Origin: Cololabis saira
Lineage: Eukaryota; Chordata; Actinopteri; Beloniformes; Belonidae
DNA length: 64,000 nt
Direction of reading: 5' to 3'
NCBI RefSeq assembly: GCF_033807715.1
Contig: NC_084599.1
Location: 31,146,125 to 31,210,124 of the forward strand
The notes under the pieces were generated by a model that saw only the letters and a list, made by a program, of their open reading frames with translations, was not told where the DNA came from and did no database searches. A program made the position numbers and the translations under genes. Positions 1 to 13,445 of the stretch are shown here, one piece after another; the first letter of the stretch is position 1, and the number at the start of each line of letters is the position of its first letter.

Positions 1-79
1 CAACAATTTAAAGTGTCAATCATGATAATCATCATGCTTGTGGACCATTATGTCTTCACCAAAAAGCAATGAATGTCCA

Positions 80-205
80 TTCATCCATTTTCTATACCCA
101 GTTAATCCTGTACAGGGTCACAGGGATGTGCTGGATCCTATCCCAGCTCATTACAGGCGAAAGGCACTTTACACCCTGGACAGGTCGCCGCTCTAAATCA
201 AGGAA
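80..205 (+). repeat. Teleost interspersed repeat fragment
   Basis: The stretch reads like a widespread fish repeat: a tttctatacccag block, then cagggtcacaggg, and an 'acaccctggacaggtcgcc' block. Related pieces (the 'actccacacagaaag' block) occur near 14640-14890 and 37790-38100. Class is not certain from sequence alone. Confidence 0.45.
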
Positions 206-243
206 TGTGTCAGCAATAAATCACTAGTTCTTCATTATTATTA

Positions 244-2056
244 CAGTTTTTTTCGATTGCTTACACACTAAAATTAAAAGTAGTACACTATTAGCAAAAC
301 CTTACACTCAAGAAGCAAAACATCAGCCCATATTTGCACAACTATAAGCACATTGTCAACCTCACACTTGTTGCAAAACTCTACACACAGTGATTTTCAA
401 AACACTAAACACACTAAACGTACATTAGACACAAAAATCTATCATAAAGTCACTTCTTTGCAATACCAAAGCACTGACTGTCAAATTAGCACACCGTCCA
501 ACCAGTTGGTTCAACACAGTCATCAGGTGTGCAAACACTTGTTTGCTTAAATGTAGACACACCAATCAGGTGTATCTACACTATAGAAAGCAGCAGGTGA
601 GCTCATTGGTCTCCAAGCACAAGAGTCAGAGAAAGACTACAGTTTTTCTCGATTTCTTTGACACATTTTGCACATCATGGGTCAACTTTATCTAATGCTC
701 ACACCTTCTTTGCACAGCAAGAGTCCTCTCTGGCGAATCGGTTAACTATTTCTCATTGCTTTCACACAATTTTCTTTGACTTTTACTGTAATACACTTTT
801 CAAAACAGTTAACACACTTCTCACAAAGAGACACAAAACATAACTGATTTACCATGGCAACACATTGCAGACACTTTGTAGCAGCCAATTGGAACTGCTC
901 TCTCAATTCTAAAAAATGATCAGCACCTGTGTGAACTCTCTTTGCAAAACAAAGCAAGTAGTCTTCAACTTATCAAAGAGGTCAATAGCTTGAAGTTGAC
1001 ACCAAGCATAGATCGAGGAGGACGTGGACGAGGACATGTGGACTGATCGTCAGGCCCGTGTCGACAATGCGTCATTTTCCTGTATTTTTATTTTTTTCAT
1101 ATTTACAGGGTTTCATTTGATTGTGTTTCATTTACAGAACTTTCTTTGAGAATTGACCTTTGTTGTACTGCATATTGAACCCTGTCATTTTGGTTGCTTA
1201 CAGTATGTGCATATGACAAGTACTGCAATAAATCAGAATCTTGACATTTTGTATACAGTAGAACAAATGTAAATCAATGGTGTTGACAGGAACCTCAGCA
1301 ATACAAAAACAGATCTACAATATTTTACTGTATACACATTTTCTGATTTTACTGTAAATACTCTGTGACAGTATATTTCTAAGTTATATAACTAAGTTAG
1401 AGTGCTCAATACAAAACCCAAATTGTAGTATGTTGTCAGTTGTAAAATAGTCAATACTATGAGGGTGTTGAACAAAAGTTGATATTGATAGCTGTAGTTT
1501 CAATTTTGTTATCCATCGTTACAGTAAATAAATGAGAAAACACACATGTTCAATTGAGAAGAAATTCTAGGTTTTGATGGAAAAGTTTGGTTTTGATGGA
1601 TGTGTGACAAGTTTTGAGAAAGTGGTGTCATTCTGCAAACATAAAGTGTTTTGGTTATTTCAGCTTCTGTTAAGGGCTTTGTGTGAGCTGTTTTGAAAAA
1701 GTAAACTGTGAATGGAAAAATGGGCCAAAACGATCAAGAAAAACTGTATATTTGTACTTTGTTGATAGTAGCCTACTCTAATCATAGGGACGTAGAAGTG
1801 CTAAAAGTGTTTTAGGTTTATCACAGCAGAGTGTAACTCGTGCAAACAGAGTATAGTAATGTGAAACGTGTTTGTTTCATATGGTAACAAAGTGTGGTTT
1901 TTAAAAAGAAGTGTATAGTTTTTACAAGCGTGTTTAATTTTGCAAAGGATCTGTAGTGTTTTGCTAATTTGGTGTGTTGTTGTGCTAATTGTGTGTAGTG
2001 TTTTGAAACCACGGGCCCTGTTTTGAAAATCATGCTTAGGCAATCAAGAAAAACTG
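244..2056. mobile_element. Tc1/mariner-like element with TA target duplication, interrupted by a relative
   Basis: The ends are inverted copies of CAGTTTTT(T/C)T(C/T)GATTGC, and each is flanked by a TA dinucleotide (242-243 and 2057-2058), as in the Tc1/mariner superfamily. No intact transposase is visible. A second element of the same family (640-1746) is inserted inside it, so the outer element survives as two arms of about 395 and 310 bases. Confidence 0.6.
640..1746. mobile_element. Inner Tc1/mariner-like element nested in the one above
   Basis: Its termini are CAGTTTTTCT(C/T)GAT in inverted orientation and are flanked by TA at 638-639 and 1747-1748. The body is AT-rich and has no long reading frame. 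Near 1010-1040 a purine-rich run of GAGGACGTGGACGAGGAC could be a remnant of a transposase segment rich in arginine, glycine and acidic codons. It is probably non-autonomous or decayed. Confidence 0.55.
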
Positions 2057-2619
2057 TAAACCTGATTATCTGCAGCTCGGCACTAATTTGAACTGGTCTT
2101 GGTCAGTTGCTTGGTTCACTCCTAAAATGAGCTGGCGTCCTGTGATTACAGATAAGCTCATAGTCATATCATCTGCAGAACTGCTACTTTTTTCTGCACT
2201 TTAACCTGATTCTAATTTAGCCAAGCATGGCAATTATTCCCATATAACTAGTAAAATTGAGAAATTGCTGAAAAGCAAAGATGGATGGCATGCCACTCAT
2301 TATAAAGCTAAAATATCTCTCCCCTGGCAGTCAGGGGGTGTGGGTTTTTGTCCATCTGAGGTTTCATTTTACTTAATTTTAAGACTTGGAAAATAGTGCA
2401 TGGTCTTTGACAGAGAATTGTTGCACTACATCTGAAAAGAGCTTACCATTTCCAAACAATCTGGCGCTCAACATTCTAAAAGGAGAAAGATTATTTACTA
2501 ATGAAAAGCATACGACATTGTTCCCAGTCTCCCAGCAAATTTACCCCAGGATTAGACTATGTGTGCTCATAGCACAAATAAATAACATTTTCTTTTTTTT
2601 TTTTTTTTAAACAGAGCTA

Positions 2620-3350
2620 CTTCTCAGACCCCACAAGCCTCACTGAGCATAATCTAAAAATCCATGACAGCACAATTGCAGGAAGACTGAACCAATATGA
2701 TTTGTTTGAAAGGGTCAGCAGGAAAAAGCCTCGTCATGTTGAAACAAACACGAAACAAGCACAGAGGTTTGCAAAATGGAATATTATTGAATAACAACAG
2801 TGGAGTTGTTTAACCTTAATGTCCCGTACCATGTCAGGCAACAACAAAAGCACAACGTTTCAGCAGAAACACCTCATGCTCACTGTCAAACACGGCAGTG
2901 GAGCAGTGACAATGTTGATTAGAAGCCACAACACCTGCAAACCTTACAGTCACCAAGTCGACCATTAACTAACTCTTCATACGGGAATATTGTAGAGGCA
3001 AATGTGAAGCCATCTGGTCTAAAGCTGAGTCATGCAATGGAACCCTGATCTAAATCACAACAGCAAATCCACATTGAAATGGTTGAAAACAAAAAAAAGA
3101 AAAGAAAATCGTGACCTTGGAATTGCTTAGTGAAAGTCCAATCCTGCAGACCTCAACCCTGAACCGCTGTCACAGGACCTTAACAGAGCTGAGCATGAAC
3201 AAATACGCAAACACTTTAATGAACTGAAGCACTGCTGTAAAGAGGAATGGGCCAAAGTTCTACGAAAACCATGTCAAAGACGGATTGAATCATACAAGAA
3301 ATAACTACTTCAGGTTTTAAGAGGATCTACATGCTACGTAACCATGGGGA
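2620..3350 (+). repeat. Decayed DNA-transposon-like repeat
   Basis: The segment from about 3130 to 3310 (containing 'gcagacctcaaccctgaacc', 'aatgaactgaagcactg' and 'aagaggaatgggccaaag') resembles a multicopy teleost repeat that carries remnants of a transposase 3' end. Stops interrupt all frames. A poly-T run (2587-2608) precedes it and a (CA)n tract (3413-3435) follows. I cannot assign the superfamily. Confidence 0.35.
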
Positions 3351-3584
3351 TACTTGGTCATTTTCACAAGAATTACCATCTACTATAACCAGAAGAGTTT
3401 TTCCACTTTCTGCACACACACACACACACACACACGACTGAAAGAGGGGGTTTTACCCTTCTACACCTGAACTCTGCACAATCTTTGTCATTAAAGTTGG
3501 AAGAAGGATCAGTTACACTACTGACAAGGATATCCAGAATTCAACACCGGGCTTCAGTTTCACACTTACAGATAAATGCATGTA

Positions 3585-3669
3585 CCGTATTTTCCGCACT
3601 ATAAGGTGCACCTAAAAGCCTTTAATTTTCTCAAAAAGCGGCAGTGCGCCTTATATATGATCATTACGG
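3585..3669. mobile_element. Short MITE-like element
   Basis: It begins CCGTATTTTCCGCACTATAAGG, a start shared by an abundant fish repeat, and ends TTACGG. Both ends touch TA (3583-3584, 3670-3671). The inverted ends match over only five to six bases, so it is probably a deleted copy. Confidence 0.35.
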
Positions 3670-3674
3670 TAATT

Positions 3675-5940
3675 AGGGCCCGAGCACCTTCAGTGCGAAG
3701 GCCCTATTGTATCTGTAGGAATTTTTCTTTCTTTCTTTCTTTCTTTCTTCTGACGAAAGGAAGGCCTTTTTGCCCCCCTAAACGTGCCCAAAAAGTCACC
3801 AAATTTTGCATGCAAACCAGGCCTGGCGAAAAATTTGATATTTAATGGTTTGCATTAATGGGCGTGGCAAAATGGCTCAACAGCGCCCCCCGGAAAACTT
3901 TGTGCCTCAAGCCCCACGATACGGTTTGACGTACATGCACGAAAATCGGTACACACCTGTATCATGTCGCAACTTAAAGAAAAGTCTCTTGGAGTCATGG
4001 CCGAAACCGAACAGGATGTCGGCCATTTTGAATTAATCGTGTCATTTTGGCGAAATTCATGCCATTCCTTCGGCAGTTAATACGGCCCGAACCGTAACGT
4101 ACCCCCAGGTGTGTTATACATCAAAATGTGCGTCTCCATCCTGCGACAACACGCATTACTTTTCTCTTTCAAAAGCGTTACCGTGGCGACGCTAGACGCC
4201 AAAAAGCAAGCCCACCCTTCATCTGATTGGTTCAGACAGAAAAAACTTTGTGCCTCAAGCCCCATAATACGGTTTGACGTACATGAACGAAAATCGGTAC
4301 ACACCTGTATCATGTCGCAACTTAAAGAAAAGTCTCTTGGCGCCATGGCCGAAACCGAACAGGAAGTCGGCCATTTTGAACATTCTGAATTAATCACGTA
4401 ATTTTGGAGCAAGATATGCCATTCCTTCGAGAATTAATACGGCCCCAACCGTAACATGCACCCAGGTGTGTTATACATCAAAATGTGCGTCTCCATCCTG
4501 CGACTACACACATTACTTTTCTCTTTCAAAACTGTTACCGTGGCGACACTAGACGCCAAAAAGCGCGCCCCCCCTTCATCTGATTGGTCCATATTTAATA
4601 GTTTCCCAAAAGTCACCAAATTTGGCATGCAAGTCAGGCCTGGCGATAAATTTGATATTTCATGGTTTGCATTAATGGGCGTGGCAAAATGGCTCAACAG
4701 CGCCCCCCGGAAAACTTTGTGCCTCAAGCCCCACAATACGGTTTGACGTACATGCACGAAAATCGCTACATACCTGTATCATGGCACAACTTAAAGAAAA
4801 GTCTCTTGGAGCCATGGCCGAAACCGAACAGGATGTCGGCCATTTTGAATAAATTGTGTCATTTTGGCGAAATTTATGCCATTCCTTCGGCAGTTAATTC
4901 AGCCCGAACCGTAACGTGCACCCAGGTGTGTTATACATCAAAATGTGCGTCTACATCCTGCGACACCACGCATTACTTTTCTCTTTCAAAAGTGTTACCG
5001 TGGCGACGCTAGACGCCAAAAGGCGCGCCCCCCCTTCATGTGATTGGTCCATATTTGATAGTTCTCCAAAAGTCACCAAATTTTGCATGCAAGCCAGACG
5101 TGGCGATAAATTTGATATTTCATGGTTTGCATTAATGGGCGTGGCCTAACGGCTCAACAGCGCCCCCTAGAATACTTTTATCTGCCATAACTTTTGAATG
5201 GTTTGACATAGGAAGTTGTGGGTGGTGTCATGGGACTCTGTAATGAGTCCTTAAGCTTCGTTGGCCTTAATTAGCCCCGCCCCTTCTTCTGATTGGTTGT
5301 CCCGATTTTCTGCTATAACATTGGAATGGTTTGACATAGAGAGTCGTGGGTGGTGTCATCAGATTCTTTATGGAGTCCTTGACCTTCATTGGCCAGAATT
5401 AGCCCCGCCTCTTCTTCTGATTGGTTGTCCCTTTTTTCTGCTATAACCTATTAATGGTTTGACATAGGAAGTCGTGGGTGGTGTCATGGGACTTTGTACT
5501 GAGTTCTTAAGCTTCGTTGGCCTTAATTAGCCCCACCCCTTCTTCTGATTGGTTGTCCCGATTTTCTGCTATAACTTTGGAATGGTTTAACATAGAGAGT
5601 CGTGGGTGGTGTCATCAGATTCTTTATGGAGTCCTTGACCTTCATTGGCCTGAATTAGCCCCGCCCCTTCTTCTGATTGGTTGTCCCGATTTTCTGCTAT
5701 AACTTTGGAATGGTTTGACATAGAGAGTCGTGGGTGGTGTCATCAGATTCTGTATGGAGTCCTTGACCTTCATTGGCCTGAATTAGCCCCGCCCCTTCTT
5801 CTGATTGGTTGTCCCTTTTTTCTGCTATAACTTTTGAATGGTTTGACATAGGAAGTCGTGGGTGGTGTCTTTTCTGATATGCTTATGGGGGGCGGTGGCC
5901 TTGAGTGCGAGGGCCCGTTCATCGCTGCTTGCAGCTTTAA
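3675..5940 (+). repeat. Unclassified interspersed repeat, copy 1
   Basis: The repeat starts AGGGCCCGAGCAC and ends GCTTGCAGCTTTAA. The left end folds as AGGGCC...GCAC/GTGC...GGCCCT. The right end has GTGCGAGGGCCC, an imperfect inverted match to the left GGGCCCGAGCAC, then a small GCTGC/GCAGC stem. A pyrimidine microsatellite (TTTC)n lies about 50 bases in (3726-3750). The body holds tandem degenerate units of about 460 bases (from about 3780 to 5170), then shorter units of about 125 bases around 'tctgattggttgtccc' (5180-5870). Short reading frames recur in each unit but differ by frameshifts, so I see no protein. The same family recurs at 32184-34537 and 55753-57455. Confidence 0.75.
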
Positions 5941-8900
5941 TTATTATTGCCACTTGAGTCTTGCGTTATTGAAGCCGAACAATGCAAGACCAAAGCTGGA
6001 CCGTTGTAAAATATTCTGGCCTGGAAAGAATGTGTGATTTGGCCGAGAACCCCTTCACGTCCCTACCCAGTCACCCCTGCAATGAAAACAAACTCAGCCT
6101 CAAGGTGTTACTTATGAGACCTGTTTCTAAAACAAGGTCAGACAGGAGAGGATAAAGCAACAGTCTGTAAAAGTGATATCAGTATTCCTCCGCTTTATCC
6201 CAGAAATAGTCAAATACCACACCTCTGCAAACATCACCTTTCTTAAGCCCAGTTGTTCATCTTTCAGGAAAAAACACTGATGTGTCTGTAGTTCAACTTT
6301 ATCCATTATTGATACATATGGCATCAAAAATGAGTAAGAGCTCATTGTTTTGAATCAAGGCAGTGAAGTAAAAACAGTAACTCAGGTGAATTCACATGAA
6401 CACCCACAACAGCTGACAGAAATACAAATGCCCTGTCAAGCCTTATGGGTAGGATAAAAATAGTTCTGGCATCCTGAGCAGGTGGAGTCTGACAGCGTTT
6501 GTCATGAAGCTGTAGACGGGCTCTGCTGGATGCCATCCATTTGTCAGTTGTAGGCTTGGTCTGGACATCACTGGCTAACCTGAGGGGCCGTTAAGGGGGA
6601 CGGTAGCATGCTGAGAAGTAGCATCCCATCAACAGCTCAGGCCTGATCGAATTTACTCCACGTACGAGCAGAAGAGCGGGGGAAATTAAGAAAAATAATA
6701 CCACGGTTGAATTAACAAAGTAAGTGTTTGAGTTCTGATAGATTCAGTTGTTTCTGGAGGAAGTTGCTAATGTACCACCTCCTGTTTCCAGAAAGATGTT
6801 ATACTCGTGAAAAAAAACAACAAAATAGCTTTACCCATTAGCAAACATATGGGTATTAATTTTCATGACTACGAGGGGGCTCAACCTCTCGAAGGGGTTA
6901 CAGTATAATAGAGGGATCATTTTCAAGGGATTTTATTGATGCACAATGAAAAGAGTGGGTCTTTGGGATAATATATTTAAAAAGCCACTAACAATTTTGC
7001 ATTTTAATATTACCATCCACATTTTTCAATTGGAATTTGCCTAATTGTTATTAATTTGACAACATTTAGTGACTGCGTGCCATTAACTGCCCCATGTAAT
7101 AAGGGGCATTGTGCAGAGATGTTGCTGAAATTAAACTGTAAATCTCAGGTGTTTATTTCCGAGTTACATGAAAATATTTTGTAATGAAGGTGAATTGGTC
7201 TCAACTATGAGGTGAAATTGAATGTAAAAATTAAAAAAATCAATTTGTGTCTCTGTTCCAGTTATCTATATTTTCTCAAGTGACAGATTGCTTGCTGGTG
7301 TTTGCTCAGAAAGAGAGTGAGAGTGGCCATCAGTGGCATTTACCTGCTTCTTGCATCTGGCCCCTGCAGCTCCTGGTTTTTAAAGAGAGTCGTCATAGGG
7401 GAGAAGGCGGATCGATTGGAGGAAGGAAATGGACTGTGCAAAATTGAAACCGACTGAAAATTTCTGCTTTTAATTATAACTGTGTTCAATTAGCCTTAAC
7501 ATTATTACTGAATGGAACTGGTGCTCTGGGGTTCAAGCAACAGGAGCTCAAGCGTGAACGTTATTTCTGCTCATAATTCCACTAAAAGCAGAGCAAGGGT
7601 ACCAGAAAAAGACTGGTGTTAACAGTATTGTTTCTTCAGCTTTGAAACGACTGCAAAACTTAGACCTCAGCCTAAGGAGATCATAAACTTTAGAGGTAAG
7701 GCAGAGCCCAAATGTCACCCTGATAGAGGTCTCACTCAGCTGACATTTATCCTTACTGAGTGAGCATGATATTCATATATATCGCAGTTTTTAACACCAA
7801 GGATGAAGTGAAGGTCTTTAGAAAGCTGCAGGGTATTTAGGGGTTTGTATAGAGTAATGTTGAAGCCGGCATTTACCACTGAGGGACCTCCGTGGTGTCA
7901 CTAGACCAGAATATATGACAGACAGGTTCTCTGAGCTACAACAAAATGTTGGATGAAGACTTTGAGAGCAACTGATTTGAAAATAATCAACTTTTTAATA
8001 TTATGAATTATGTAAAACTGTATCAAAGAGGCACTCACACAGTCTTAAATTCAGTTTTCAGCTTAGAAGTTAATATTTATGCTTTAGTTTGAAGGTCATA
8101 CCTTGTTCATTTCTATACTGGATGTGTCCGTTATCACCCTTTAATTAGTTTGTATTCTGACTGCCTAGCACACTGTTTTTAATCCTCTTGGATATTCAGC
8201 AGCAGGTAGATTTTAGTTTTAAACTTGAGAGGTTAGCAACTACAAAAGTCAAACAAAAGGTCTAGATTTCCCGGTTGCTTTTCAAATGCATCTTTAAAAC
8301 GTTAAGACCATCAGATACAATAATCAATACAATGCAACAATTATAAATTATTGTTAGGCCATTTTAGTATTTAACTTCATGCTGCTGCTTCACAATAGAA
8401 CCCAAAATGTTCTTTGGGATACAAAAATGGGAGAAAAAGAAAAGGTGTACTGTATTGTAAAACATTGGCCAGAAACGTCCAACCACTTGACAGCTGAAGT
8501 GAATAAAGCTGAATATCTCCGAACAATGGTACATTCCAAGGTCTATCTGAAAAAAAGTGAGTAGTGGTGTCTTGAAGACATGCTGGGTGTGTTACATCAC
8601 TCAAACTCTGAGCAACACTCTGAGCAAGACCAGGATAAATACACAAGCTTTTAGTATGAAGCCGCTGGGCACACAGAACTCCAATACTGCTCTCCAGCTC
8701 ATATCTGGCTCTTGTGTAACTACTCAGTTGTTTGTCTTGTGGCAGCAGACCACGTGCAGCTCAATGTGCCCTCTAGTGGTCAGTGCAATGATTGTATGAG
8801 GAAGAGAATGTTTTGAGAAATGGGTACAACAACTACATGCAGGTTATTGAGAAGACGCACAAAAAAAATAAATTATCATCAGCGGTGCAGATGCAAAGTC

Positions 8901-11500
8901 TATAAAGAGGTGTCAAGACCTGGATGCACAATATCAGTTAAGCGAGGTGTTGGGGATGTGCTGAAAGAGATTTCATTAGCAATGCCTCCACCTCACACCG
9001 CCAGAGCGTCAGGTATCTGCAGCCAAAATCTTGATGCTTCAAGATGCAGGTTGCCATCTTTATGTTCAGAGTGCAGGGAGTCAGACATATTTCTGTTTTC
9101 CAGACTACACTATTTTGTCTTGATTGTTTGCCCTGGTATAGCTACCATTGTGGTGTGGCTCTAAAACAGTAGGTTTCTTCCATCTTTACTCAAGATTTCA
9201 TTTGACACTCCCTTTGAAAAAAATATTTATTTTTTAATGATTTTAAAAAAATGTGTTTGCTAAATTCAATGTGAAGATGCCAAAACAATCTCATTCTCAG
9301 TTATTAATAAACCACTATGGCTTGTACAGCGTCGCCATTTTTCAAGGCACGGTGATGTGACTTTTTTACAGGCTTATACATTTTCAAAACAGGCTCAAAA
9401 GAATCAGCATGTTGGCTTCTCCAAGAAGCTTAAAAGCACATTGAACATTAAAATAACTGATATCCACAGAGCAATATAGTAGGCCAAGGAAAACAAGCAA
9501 ATGCCAGTTGGTGTTCTCTTCTGTTTAGAAGAAAGAAAATATAGTTAACGACAAAAGCTTTAACTGCCTAGGATTCACGAAGAAAGGCAAAATAAAACCC
9601 CCGTTTAGACCTTTAAAGGCTTTAAAAGATGATTGAATACGACTCAAGTTGTGAGGCAACATTTTTCTGTCATTTGTTTAAACATTAACTTCACAGAAGA
9701 AGACCTTTTGTGCATCATTACCACAAACTATCTTCAGAAGTTTTCAAATGAATATCTAGTAAGTTTTATACATCTTTAAAGCAAGTTCCATGGAGGGATG
9801 AAATTGCAACAGAATTATTGAATGTAATGAGAAACTCTGTTTTGAAGATACTAGTCTCTCCTCTACGCTGAACGCAGTATTGTTTTGGCCTCGCTATTCT
9901 TTATTTATTCAATAATGAAGACAGTTGCTGGGAGATAAAATGCAAACTAAAAAACTGCCAAAGTAAAAAAAATGTAATTTCAAAGCAATCATAAATCCTC
10001 ATGATGGAATACATTTATATTTCTTTTAGAAATTCCTGGGTGAATATTTACGATGCTGCTGACATGGATTACCTTAAATAAATTAATCTCAGCACCCATG
10101 TCAATCTCTCTAGTACTTTTGTTTATAAACTTAAACATCTAATACTTCCTTATAGCTTGTTCTGATCACGCGTCCACCTGAATACAGACCTGCATAGCAA
10201 CTGTGGGTCTATGAAAACCACTTCCAAGAATACGAAATAAAAACAAAAATTTAAAAAAAATCAACCATTTAATATGATGATCACTGCCAGTTAATCCTGC
10301 GGAGTGGTGTTTTATAATATTGGCATTTCAAAATGTACTGGAAGAGCACTGAGCTGCTTTTTCAGAAATGACACTCATTTGTTCCTTTGCCCTTCGATTC
10401 ATAAACCAGTGCAAGTCTGACAAAAAACTGGTGTTTCGAAGGGTATAAGCTCATTATAGTATACCCTCTTAACATTCAATAATTATAGAGTATATCCACG
10501 TGTAAATGCCCTCTGATTCGAGATGCATTTTGAAGTGTGTGAGGAGACACTTATTTCCTGGGAAGGCAAAGACGTGACCTGACTGTCTTTGCTTCTCACA
10601 TGCTTTTAGTGTGCTGCTTGCCTTCTGATAGTGCTTTAATTTTTTAAATGAATGACACATTGAACAATAATTTTAAACTGATGCTTTCATATAACCAGCA
10701 GAAGATGTGTTGTGATGCGTTATTTATGGATCTATGGAATTTTTGGATCAGCTAAAAATGGCAGTACTCAGAAAGTACATTTCAGAGTTGATATTCAGTT
10801 TGTTTTTTTTTGTTTTTTAATCCTTCACTGGAAAAATAAAAACAGGACATGACTCAAGCATGAACCCCTTTATCCAGACTCTACGTATTTACCTACTCGG
10901 TTCATGTGGTGTTTTCTGTTCTTTTCAGAAATGAGATACATTTTATCAACAGAATCAGTCTGTTAAAGTAATGGCATTTAATGCCATTCAGACATTAGTC
11001 ATGCTGAGTGACTAGACAGCAAATCAAATGAGGTATGATACAAAAGTGACTGGAGTCACTGTTTTCTCACAGCATGTCTCATTCCCATAACAATCAAATG
11101 CACAAATGTTTGTTTTACACAAGGACGCAGCTGAAAATCATTTTTCTTCATGTCTTTGCTCATTTAGCAGTCAGGAAGGCTGGAATATACTTGCTGTTTG
11201 AGCCTGCGTTGGCGCTCACAACCAGCTGCATCGTGAACGGACCTCGCTCAAGCGCCGCACAAGGAGAGCATGCAGTACCGGAGGTTACCAGCTGGGGGCA
11301 GTATGCAGAGCCATAGTTGGAAAAGTAATAACATATTTAGTGGTAATATAATAAACCAGCTGATGGAACAACGGATAAATAAACAAGACGGCAACACTGG
11401 ATGAAGAGGAGATCGCTGCATTGCTTTGGTTGTGATCTCGGTAAACAAAACGGCGCTATCAGAGATGGTTTGTCAGGCCGTTCAACCAAAGCCATCGGGG
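5941..11500. other. Intergenic stretch without a recognisable gene
   Basis: About 5.5 kb of AT-rich sequence. All reading frames are short and none matches a family I recognise. I see no splice-linked exon series. A CTCF-like motif occurs at 8766-8779. In mammals SENP5 lies beyond NCBP2 on this side, but no peptidase motif was found here. Confidence 0.5.
8766..8779 (-). promoter_or_regulatory. CTCF-like binding motif
   Basis: On the minus strand the bases read CCACTAGAGGGCAC, which fits every position of the vertebrate CTCF core consensus CCASYAGRKGGCRS. A 14-base degenerate match can occur by chance, and occupancy is unknown. Confidence 0.4.
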
Positions 11501-11582
11501 GAGGGGTGAGGGGAGAGGTCGTTACCCTCAATTTGCCGATTCAGCAATTGATGATGAGAAACAGCAGCAATGTTTCCAGATT

Positions 11583-11717
11583 TCCTCAGTTTCTTTTGAT
11601 GACTTGTTACATGGGATTGTCCCGCTAATTCAGTACAAAACCACACACGGCGAGTACGAGACCCCAGCAGAGCAGCTGGCTGTCATCCTGTGCTACATGG
11701 CGACAGGGACGAGCTAA
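11583..11717 (+). pseudogene. PIF/Harbinger (HARBI1-like) transposase relic
   Basis: The frame starting at 11583 encodes about 44 residues including SFDDLL, then PAEQLAVILCYMATGTS and a stop. It resembles the N-terminal part of Harbinger transposases, where a 'SPxERLAxTLRFLATGxS' block follows the F-x-x-L-L segment. The catalytic DDE region is absent and the frame stops straight after the block, so this is a dead fragment. The flanks (11160-12240) are more GC-rich than their surroundings and probably belong to the same old element. A minus-strand frame at 11760-12002 within them is not assigned. Confidence 0.45.
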
Positions 11718-13139
11718 TGAACTGTAGCAGCCAGTTACTAGCTTGGAGTGTCCATGTTGTCAGGAGATGCACTTACCGAAATATCTGGAGCAAAGTTGGT
11801 GAAGGTCGAGCGATGACTGACGAGCCTCCATCCAGCTCAGACGTTTGATCTTGTGGACAAAACACCCCATCAGGACCATCACCACTGTGTTTGCCCTGTA
11901 TCTTCCGACCAGTGTCCATATCTGCTCCCAGAACTGTGCCAATTTGCCATCAGCTGTTTTGACACTCATGTTTGTCACTGTGTAGTGGCAATGTCCCATC
12001 ATAAATGTGAGGATAACAGCTCACCTGCTCAGCCAGCTTCTCTTCAAAACAGCCCGCTATTTTCCGACCTCTGCGTCAAGTCACTGTGGTCAGCTGGTGC
12101 TCTGACCCGGAGCAGCGCCCCTCGCGGGCAGAGCGAGAACTGCAACTCGGCCATGATGCGTTCGCGTACTCATTCTGAGCAGCAAGTATATTGCATGGAT
12201 TTAAAAGCGCTATTTTCACAGCAGAGTTTTTAGCCCTTTTTTTAAAACGACAGGACACCATATCCATCTCCTTTCAGGAAGTATAAGTCGTCTGAAATTC
12301 AAACTCCACGAACAAATGATGGAAAGTTGAGGAAAGCCAAAAGTGACTCTGACCATAACATTGTGATGTCATAAAGGGGACAATTTCATAATGTTGTCAA
12401 GGTTCATGGACAGTAGAGCCAAATGCAGGACAGTGGGGGGTAGGAGTTACATACAACATATTTCATGAACCCAAAAACACTGCATAAAGAAAGATGTTTA
12501 ACAGCCAAAAGTCCAAAAAAGAAAGAAAACAGGTAACAGCAGAAGGGTGCAGGGAGCAAGACGGAATAAAGCAACAGAGAACCATGGTTGAACTCAGCGG
12601 CGTAACATCGTGGTGATAGGCCCTGGTGCAGTTTTGGGGTTTTTTTTGTGCCCACCACTGCCCTAAACAAAAGCACACACAGGCACAGGCACTTTAGAAA
12701 CTAACGTTGTGACTGGCCACACTCACCCAGCACAGCAGGGGAAGCCTCCTCCCGGCGGTCGGGTCAACGGGTTCATGGAGGTGGCTGGCAAACTATCCTC
12801 CGGCGGGACGCTGGCCTTTTCCTCGGTTGCAGTAAAATAAAAAAAAACGTATCTAATTTGTTTGGGAAAGCTTCACATGAACTTTGTTCTTCCCTTTACT
12901 TTTGCCGAAAAGCCACATGACATCATCGTGTCATCATGCACATAACATGACTGACAGGTCGCCTATTAAGGTGATTGGACTATTCCATTCACAACAACTT
13001 TTATGTCTGGGCCCCGGTGCAGCTGCACCGCCGATATTTACGCCTGTGGCTAAACCAGAGGGAACTAGAGTTTGTCAGCGTTTAATAGACTTAAAAGCTG
13101 TTTTTATCCAAAGGCTATAACAGTGCTTAACATCGCAAA

Positions 13140-13445
13140 TACCTTTACCTATAAACCTCCATCTGTGTTATAGTAATGACATGCAAGGTACGTGCACTCA
13201 ACACCAACCTTTTCTTATAATCTCCAAATGTGCTGCTGAATTTCAATGTCTGTGTAATTGCCTATCTTTGCGCAGGGTCTCTGTTTTTTGTTTTGTCTCC
13301 TTAAGCTGCTACTGTGTGTGTGTAATCCTGTCCTTTTAAATGTGTCTTTTAAAGGTCTAGACTATTCTTTTTTATGCTTTTTAAGTTAAATTATTTTGCA
13401 CTGCTAAATTCGTTGTACTGGTACAATGACAATAAAAACAATTTT
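13140..13445 (+). repeat. LINE-type 3' tail
   Basis: The block ends 'gtactggtacaatgacaata' followed by aaaaac, the layout of a fish LINE or SINE 3' end with a polyadenylation-like AATAAA. No coding part remains. Confidence 0.35.
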
